From Streptomyces roseoviridis (GTDB lineage: Bacteria > Actinomycetota > Actinomycetes > Streptomycetales > Streptomycetaceae), in assembly GCF_039535235.1 (NCBI RefSeq), contig NZ_BAAAWU010000001.1, forward strand, positions 124,001 through 188,000: a DNA stretch of 64,000 bases. Reading direction: 5' to 3'. The notes under the pieces were generated by a model, which was given only the letters and a program-made list of their open reading frames with translations, searched no databases and had not been told where the DNA came from. Made by a program: the position numbers and the translations under genes. This document shows positions 59,915 to 64,000 of this stretch, in pieces (position 1 is the first letter of the stretch; each line of letters begins with the position of its first letter).

Positions 59915-60319
59915 ATGATCGTCCGTTCCTTCGCCGAGATCGAGAACACCGACCGGCACGTCCGCGCCGCCTCCGGCACCTGGGAGAGCAAGCGCATCGT
60001 CCTCGCCCGCGAACGGGTCGGCTTCTCCCTGCACGAGACCGTCCTGTACGCCGGGACCGAGACGTCCATGTGGTACGCGAACCACGTCGAGGCCGTCGTC
60101 TGCACCGCCGGCGAGGCCGAGCTCACCGACCACGAGACGGGCCGCACGTACACGATCGTGCCCGGAACGATGTACCTGCTCGACGGGCACGAGCGGCACA
60201 CCCTCAAGGTCAAGGAGGACTTCCGCTGCCTGTGCGTCTTCAACCCGCCGGTCACCGGCCGCGAGGACCACGACGAGAACGGCGTGTACCCGCTCCTCAC
60301 CGAGCCCGACCCGGCCTGA
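59915..60319 (+). CDS. ectC: Ectoine synthase
   Basis: Protein of 134 residues from ATG 59915 (GAAAGG nine bases before). It is a cupin with EctC motifs: [55 protein letters not shown] and [14 protein letters not shown]. It cyclises gamma-N-acetyl-diaminobutyrate to ectoine. Length is normal for the family (about 130). Third gene of ectABCD. Confidence 0.97.
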   Translation: MIVRSFAEIENTDRHVRAASGTWESKRIVLARERVGFSLHETVLYAGTETSMWYANHVEAVVCTAGEAELTDHETGRTYTIVPGTMYLLDGHERHTLKVKEDFRCLCVFNPPVTGREDHDENGVYPLLTEPDPA

Positions 60320-60425
60320 CCCCTCCGCGCCGTCCCCGCCCGGCGCGGCCTGACCGGGCCCGGAGCGGGCCCCCGGTCGTCCGCACCTCCCGCAGTCCGT
60401 ACGAGAAAGGAAGGCACCGTCCCTC

Positions 60426-61325
60426 ATGACCTCCGCCCCCACCCGTCCCGTCGACCTCTACCCCACCCGTGGCACCGACGAGGTGCTCATCGGCCGCAAG
60501 GACCCCGTCGTCTGGTCCGCCCCCGGCACGCCCGGCCCCTTCTGGGCCCGTGAGCTGGAGGAGTACGAGCGCGACGGCTTCCTCACGGTCGACGAGCTCG
60601 TCACGCCGGACGAGGTCGTGGAGCTGCGGGCCGAGCTGGACCGGCTCGTCGCCGACCCGGAGGTGCGCGCCGACGAGCGGGCGATCGTCGAACCGAAGTC
60701 CCAGGAGATCCGGTCCGTCTTCGAGGTACACCGGATCAGCGAGGTCTTCGCCCGGCTGGCCGCCGACCCCCGGATCGTGGGCCGCGCCCGGCAGATCCTC
60801 GGCTCGGACGTGTACGTCCACCAGTCGCGCGTGAACGTCAAGCCCGGCTTCGGCGCGAGCGGCTTCTACTGGCACTCCGACTTCGAGACCTGGCACGCCG
60901 AGGACGGCCTGCCGCGGATGCGGACCGTCTCGGTGTCCATCGCGCTCACCGCGAACCACACCACCAACGGCAGCCTCATGATCATGCCGGGTTCGCACCG
61001 GACCTTCCTCGGCTGCGCCGGCGCCACCCCGAAGGACAACTACAAGAAGTCGCTGCAGATGCAGGACGCCGGCACCCCGTCGGACGAGGCGCTGACGACG
61101 TTCGCCGAGGCGTGCGGCATCCGCCAGTTCACCGGCGCGCCGGGCTCGGCGACCTGGTTCGACTGCAACGCGCTGCACGGCTCGGGCGACAACATCACCC
61201 CGTACCCGCGCAGCAACGTGTTCCTGGTCTTCAACAGCGTCGAGAACGCGCCGGAGATGCCGTTCGCCGCGCCCGTCCGGCGGCCCTCCTTCATCGCCGC
61301 CCGCGACGTCACACCGATCGGGTGA
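60426..61325 (+). CDS. ectD: Ectoine hydroxylase
   Basis: Protein of 299 residues from ATG 60426 (AAGGAAGG upstream). An Fe(II)/2-oxoglutarate dioxygenase with the EctD layout: GFYWHSDFETWHAEDGLPRM containing the HxD iron ligands, KPGFGASG before it, and the distal His in FDCNALHGSGDN, with MPGSHRTFLGC between. It hydroxylates ectoine to 5-hydroxyectoine. Presence of ectD points to hydroxyectoine as a heat and osmotic protectant. Last gene of the cluster, with two hairpins behind it. Confidence 0.97.
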   Translation: MTSAPTRPVDLYPTRGTDEVLIGRKDPVVWSAPGTPGPFWARELEEYERDGFLTVDELVTPDEVVELRAELDRLVADPEVRADERAIVEPKSQEIRSVFEVHRISEVFARLAADPRIVGRARQILGSDVYVHQSRVNVKPGFGASGFYWHSDFETWHAEDGLPRMRTVSVSIALTANHTTNGSLMIMPGSHRTFLGCAGATPKDNYKKSLQMQDAGTPSDEALTTFAEACGIRQFTGAPGSATWFDCNALHGSGDNITPYPRSNVFLVFNSVENAPEMPFAAPVRRPSFIAARDVTPIG

Positions 61326-61449
61326 GCCGTACGTCGTGGTCCCGTTCCGCGGGGCCTCGGCCGGCGCGGCGCCGCACCGCTTCCGTGACGGCGACCGCCT
61401 CGTCGGCGGGGCCCCGCCTCGGTGCCCCGCCCGATGACCCGTCCGTTGT

Positions 61450-61481
61450 CCCGCCCCGCACGGCCGCCCGTGCGGGGCGGG
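61450..61481. terminator. Hairpin downstream of ectD
   Basis: Perfect 14-bp inverted repeat (CCCGCCCCGCACGG at 61450-61463, complement at 61468-61481) with a four-base loop, 124 bp after the ectD stop. First of two strong stems in the 364-bp gap 61326-61689, which otherwise holds no supported gene. Confidence 0.7.
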
Positions 61482-61599
61482 CGCGGCTCGTGGGGAGTTC
61501 GCGCTCGCGGAGGGCGCACCGGGTGGGGCGGGTGGGACGGGTGGAACGGGTGGAAGGCTCGGACCGACGGCTGCGGGACGTGACGAGGGACATGCAGCG

Positions 61600-61652
61600 G
61601 TGCCGGCCCCGGGGCCGTATCCATGGAGGGGATACGGCCCCGGGGCCGGCAC
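61600..61652. terminator. Very strong bidirectional terminator between ectD and the sigma gene
   Basis: Perfect 23-bp inverted repeat: the arm at 61600-61622 (GTGCCGGCCCCGGGG then CCGTATCC) pairs exactly with 61630-61652 around a seven-base loop (ATGGAGG). It lies 37 bp before the sigma-gene stop on the minus strand. It separates the convergent ect operon and sigma gene. Confidence 0.9.
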
Positions 61653-61689
61653 CGGGTCGTTCGTCCGGCGGCCCTCGGCCGGTGGCCGG

Positions 61690-62568
61690 TCAGCCGGCGG
61701 CCGGGGCGTCCTCGGCCAGCATGCCCTCGCGGAGCCGGGCCAGGGCGCGGGCGAGCAGGCGGGAGACGTGCATCTGCGAGACCCCGAGCCGGGCGCCGAT
61801 CTCGGACTGGGTCAGCTCCTCCACGAAGCGCAGGTGGAGCAGCAGCCGGTCGCGCTCGTCGAGGCGTTCCACGAGCGGGGCGAGGGTGTGGAAGTCCTCG
61901 AACAGCTCGATCGCCGGGTCCTCGCCGCCGATGAAGTCGGCGAGGGAGGCGTCCGCGTCCTCCTCGTCACCGCCGCCGAGGGCGGCGTCCAGGGAGGTGG
62001 AGTGGTAGCCGTTCGCCGCGATCTGCGCCTCGACGACCTCTTCCTCGGAGATGCCCATCAGCTCGGCGAGTTCGGCGACGCGCGGGGCCCTGCCGAGCCG
62101 CGAGCCCAGTTCCTCGTTGGCCTTCGCCAGCTCCACGCGCGCCTCCTGCAGGCGGCGCGGCACGTGGACCGCCCAGGTCGTGTCCCGGAAGAACCGCTTG
62201 ATCTCCCCCACGATGTACGGCACGGCGAAGGTCGCGAACTCGACCTCACGGGAGAGGTCGAAGCGGTCGATCGCCTTGATGAGGCCGACGATGCCGACCT
62301 GGACGATGTCCTCCATCTCGTCGCCCCGCGCGCGGAACCGGCCGGCCGCGTACCGGACGAGCGACATGTTCATCTCGATCAGGGTGTTGCGGACGTACTG
62401 GTACTCCGCGGTTCCTTCCTCCCTGACCGCGAGTTCTCGGAAGAACACCTTCGACAGGGCGCGCGCGTCCTGGGGCGCGATCTCGTGGGGAGCCTCGAGC
62501 ACGGGCAGGTCGTTGTACGTACCGCCTTCCGCGGTCGTCGTCATCGCCTTGACCATCTCGGTCCGCAC
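61690..62568 (-). CDS. SigB/SigF-type RNA polymerase sigma factor
   Basis: Protein of 292 residues from GTG 62568 (GGAGG eight bases before; ATGs at 62556 and 62544 are alternatives). It has the sigma-2 core (MNMSLVRYAAGRFRARGDEMEDIVQVGIVGLIKAIDRFD in two parts), the EFATFAVPYIVGEIKRFFRD strip of region 2.4, a region 3 domain (ELAKANEELGSRLGRAP) and region 4 (DERDRLLLHLRFVEELTQSE, then QMHVSRLLARALARLREGML). It belongs to the stress sigma family controlled by anti-sigma HATPases. The divergent neighbour at 62760 is such a HATPase. An acidic insertion (about 195-215) separates regions 3 and 4. Confidence 0.93.
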   Translation of the reverse strand: MRTEMVKAMTTTAEGGTYNDLPVLEAPHEIAPQDARALSKVFFRELAVREEGTAEYQYVRNTLIEMNMSLVRYAAGRFRARGDEMEDIVQVGIVGLIKAIDRFDLSREVEFATFAVPYIVGEIKRFFRDTTWAVHVPRRLQEARVELAKANEELGSRLGRAPRVAELAELMGISEEEVVEAQIAANGYHSTSLDAALGGGDEEDADASLADFIGGEDPAIELFEDFHTLAPLVERLDERDRLLLHLRFVEELTQSEIGARLGVSQMHVSRLLARALARLREGMLAEDAPAAG

Positions 62569-62759
62569 GGGGCCAACCTCCTGTTTCTCGACGAACGTTC
62601 GCCTGTGACGCTTCGCCTACCCGCCGTTCGCATGCCCACGCTTCCTTTCTCACCGAGCCGCGTTCGTGAGGGCGCCGGGCGGGCGGCGGCGCATCGCCCG
62701 GCGATCCGGGGGAAGGCGAAAAACGCCGGAAGCTTCACCAATCGGTAGGAAAGGGACTC

Positions 62760-63191
62760 GTGATGAAGACTCGGGGCGACGCCCGGCCCAGTCCGTCGAC
62801 ACCCGTGACCGCGTCCCCCGGCGCCGCGCGACTGGAGGAGGCCGTCGTACGCACGTCGGCGCAGGCACGACGATCCGTTCGCCGGGCCCTGGCCTCCCGC
62901 CCGCCGGTCAGTCCCTCGCGGATGGACGACCTGATGCTGGTCGCCTCCGAGTTGGTGACCAACGCGCTGCGGCACGCGGGCGGGGTGACCGCCTTCGCGA
63001 TAGGCATAGCGCGCGACAGCGTCACCCTGTCCGTCAGCGACGCCAGTCCCCGGACGCCGCAGTACGCGCGTCACCGGGAGCTGCGGCCGGGCGGGTTCGG
63101 CTGGCCGATCGTGCTGCACCTGTGCCGCCGGGTCACGCTGGACGTCCGTCCGGACGGCAAGACCGTCCACGCGGTGGTGCCGCTCGACTGA
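62760..63191 (+). CDS. ATP-binding anti-sigma-factor-like regulator (HATPase_c)
   Basis: Protein of 143 residues from GTG 62760 with AAGGGA close before. The HATPase domain covers about 45-140: DDLMLVASELVTNALRHAGG contains the N-box (Glu, Asn and His), later SVSDASPRTPQYARHRELRPGGFG is the G-box/ATP-lid area. It lacks a kinase H-box, so it is an RsbW-like serine kinase/anti-sigma or a similar small regulator. Divergent from the SigB-like gene with a 191-bp spacer, so it is a candidate partner. The first 35 residues are Pro/Ser-rich. Confidence 0.85.
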   Translation: MMKTRGDARPSPSTPVTASPGAARLEEAVVRTSAQARRSVRRALASRPPVSPSRMDDLMLVASELVTNALRHAGGVTAFAIGIARDSVTLSVSDASPRTPQYARHRELRPGGFGWPIVLHLCRRVTLDVRPDGKTVHAVVPLD

Positions 63192-63267
63192 CGGCCCTCC
63201 GTCGGATCCCGGCCGGGACCCGTGTGGAGCGCGGACGCGTGCGGAGGTGCGGGTGGTGGTCCACGAC

Positions 63268-63310
63268 GACGCCCGGCCCGCTCCCCCGTGCGGGGTGCGG
63301 GCCGGGCGTC
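63268..63310. terminator. Bidirectional hairpin between the HATPase and DUF6458 genes
   Basis: Perfect 14-bp inverted repeat: GACGCCCGGCCCGC at 63268-63281 and its complement at 63297-63310, with a 15-base GC-rich loop that itself can pair. It lies between convergent genes ending at 63191 and 63416. Confidence 0.8.
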
Positions 63311-63415
63311 TGGCGTCGGACGGCCTGTCCGACGGTTTTCTTGACGGGGTGTCGGTCGGGGCGAGCGAACGAAGCGACGGACGGACTGACGGGACGACGA
63401 ATACCGGATCGGACG

Positions 63416-63640
63416 TCAGTGAAGGTCCCGGCGCTCGTCTTCGGCGATGGTCGGGGCGACGGGCGGGACGACCATCCGGCGCCGGCGCAGGATGCTGGTG
63501 TACACCGCCGTGCCGATGATGCCCACCGCCATGAGGATCAGCCCCACGAGGTCGAGGTTCACCCCCTCGAGCTCCCAGTCGGAGGCAAAGGTGAAGATGG
63601 CCCCCACGGCGATCAGGATGATGCAGGCTCCGAGTCCCAT
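63416..63640 (-). CDS. DUF6458 family small membrane protein
   Basis: Protein of 74 residues from ATG 63640 (GGGAGG five bases before). Two membrane helices (about 3-20 and 29-48) with the signature MGLGACIILIAVGAIFTFAS and VNLDLVGLILMAVGIIG, then a basic hinge LRRRRM and a soluble tail. It matches the DUF6458 family; function unknown. The frame is open upstream to 63799, but the ribosome site fixes this start. Confidence 0.85.
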   Translation of the reverse strand: MGLGACIILIAVGAIFTFASDWELEGVNLDLVGLILMAVGIIGTAVYTSILRRRRMVVPPVAPTIAEDERRDLH

Positions 63641-63808
63641 GTTTCCTCCCTTGTCGGGCTGGACGGGTCTCGCGTACCCCGCGTCGCGGTCCTCATCCCC
63701 TTTGCGGCGCGGGGCCGTCGGCCGGCGGACCGGTCGCCCGTGTGCACGAAAGGATGAACGGCGGCCGTCGGCGGCGTTTCGCGCACGGACGGACGTCACC
63801 CTGCTGAC

Positions 63809-64000
63809 GTGCGTAAAGAGCGCGAGTTCACCGTCCCGTCGCAGCAGCGTCGCGTAGCGGCGCAGGCCCGGCCCGCCGGTCCGGCGCGTCCGCCGGCGCG
63901 GCGGTCGGCGGGGCGGCCGGCGACAGGAGCGGGGACGCGGGAACGGGTGCGGTACTGGGTCGACCGGACCGTCGTGAAGGGCATGACGGCCCTCGTCGGC
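63809..64000 (+). CDS. Truncated gene at window end, possibly an ion-channel-type protein
   Basis: GTG 63809 opens a frame that runs to the window edge (64 codons), starting VRKEREFTVPSQQ. After an Ala/Pro/Arg-rich stretch it ends RVRYWVDRTVVKGMTALVG. This end resembles the cytoplasmic pre-TM1 strip of actinobacterial CASTOR/POLLUX-type ion-channel proteins (R-Y-W/F-x-D-x-x-x-x-x-G). High GC3 supports coding, but the family assignment needs the rest of the gene. Confidence 0.5.
   Translation, partial: MRKEREFTVPSQQRRVAAQARPAGPARPPARRSAGRPATGAGTRERVRYWVDRTVVKGMTALVG

Noticed and set aside
62569..62700. SigB-type promoter (GGGTAC-like) before the sigma gene
   Set aside because: A GGGTAG-like box is present on the minus strand near 62620, but the matching -35 element at the right spacing is not convincing.

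Overview
The window reads as a stretch of Streptomyces chromosome. Base composition is very GC-rich, and real reading frames show near-exclusive G or C at third codon positions. GTG and TTG starts are common. The content is typically streptomycete: a complete ectABCD operon, a TioE-type double-MerR regulator, SpoIIE-type PP2C phosphatases, a SigB-like sigma factor, a class F sortase, and many secreted proteins and actinobacterial DUFs. I saw no rRNA, tRNA, CRISPR array or intact insertion sequence.

Region by region: 0-5 kb holds a truncated PLD-like secreted protein, a GNAT, two tandem secreted lipases, a DUF2165 membrane protein and a YbdK-type carboxylate-amine ligase. 5-10 kb holds a GAF-SpoIIE phosphatase, an APC permease, a monooxygenase-fold/TM fusion and PPK2. 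10-14.5 kb is a minus-strand block with an orphan SUKH-3 immunity cluster, a frameshifted SDR and a lipoprotein / 27-aa microprotein / DUF6766 operon. 15-20 kb carries a second YbdK ligase, a DUF4142-sortase pair, a decayed ECF41 sigma remnant, a VOC protein and a DedA-like protein. 20-32 kb has a TetR/membrane-protein divergon, an ATP-grasp ligase facing an M20 peptidase, an Excalibur protein, DUF3592, two VWA proteins around a CE4 deacetylase, and a secreted beta-helix protein. 32-45 kb has a solitary binding protein, TioE with an erythromycin-esterase-like enzyme, GlsB, STAS, AraC, PAS-SpoIIE, DUF4916, an ArsR-VOC operon, a histidine phosphatase and an MDMPI protein. 45-56 kb has an L-amino-acid-oxidase-like flavoprotein, a frameshifted AraC paralogue, an F420-type nitroreductase, a bacterial nitric oxide synthase, an MpaB-like oxygenase, a repeat-filled gene desert, a Cys-rich protein and MarR-MMPL. 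56-64 kb has a Gfo/Idh/MocA oxidoreductase, ectABCD, a strong terminator, a SigB-like factor divergent from a HATPase anti-sigma-like protein, DUF6458 and a truncated gene.

The genes read mainly as a stress and envelope neighbourhood: osmoprotection (ectoine and hydroxyectoine), partner-switch signalling (SpoIIE, STAS, HATPase, SigB-like), polyphosphate, GlsB and small regulated pairs. Several regulators sit beside clear palindromes (TetR, TioE, ArsR, MarR).

Four coding stretches are broken by small indels, and at least three of these are one base short in a homopolymer run. Either there is real gene decay here or the assembly has residual homopolymer errors. No single obviously new multi-gene system stands out. 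The best leads are the nitric oxide synthase with a decapeptide-repeat N-terminus and an F420/MpaB neighbourhood, the coupled 27-aa membrane microprotein with DUF6766, the orphan SUKH-3 cluster, and two consecutive out-of-frame tandem repeat arrays at 51.9-52.5 kb.
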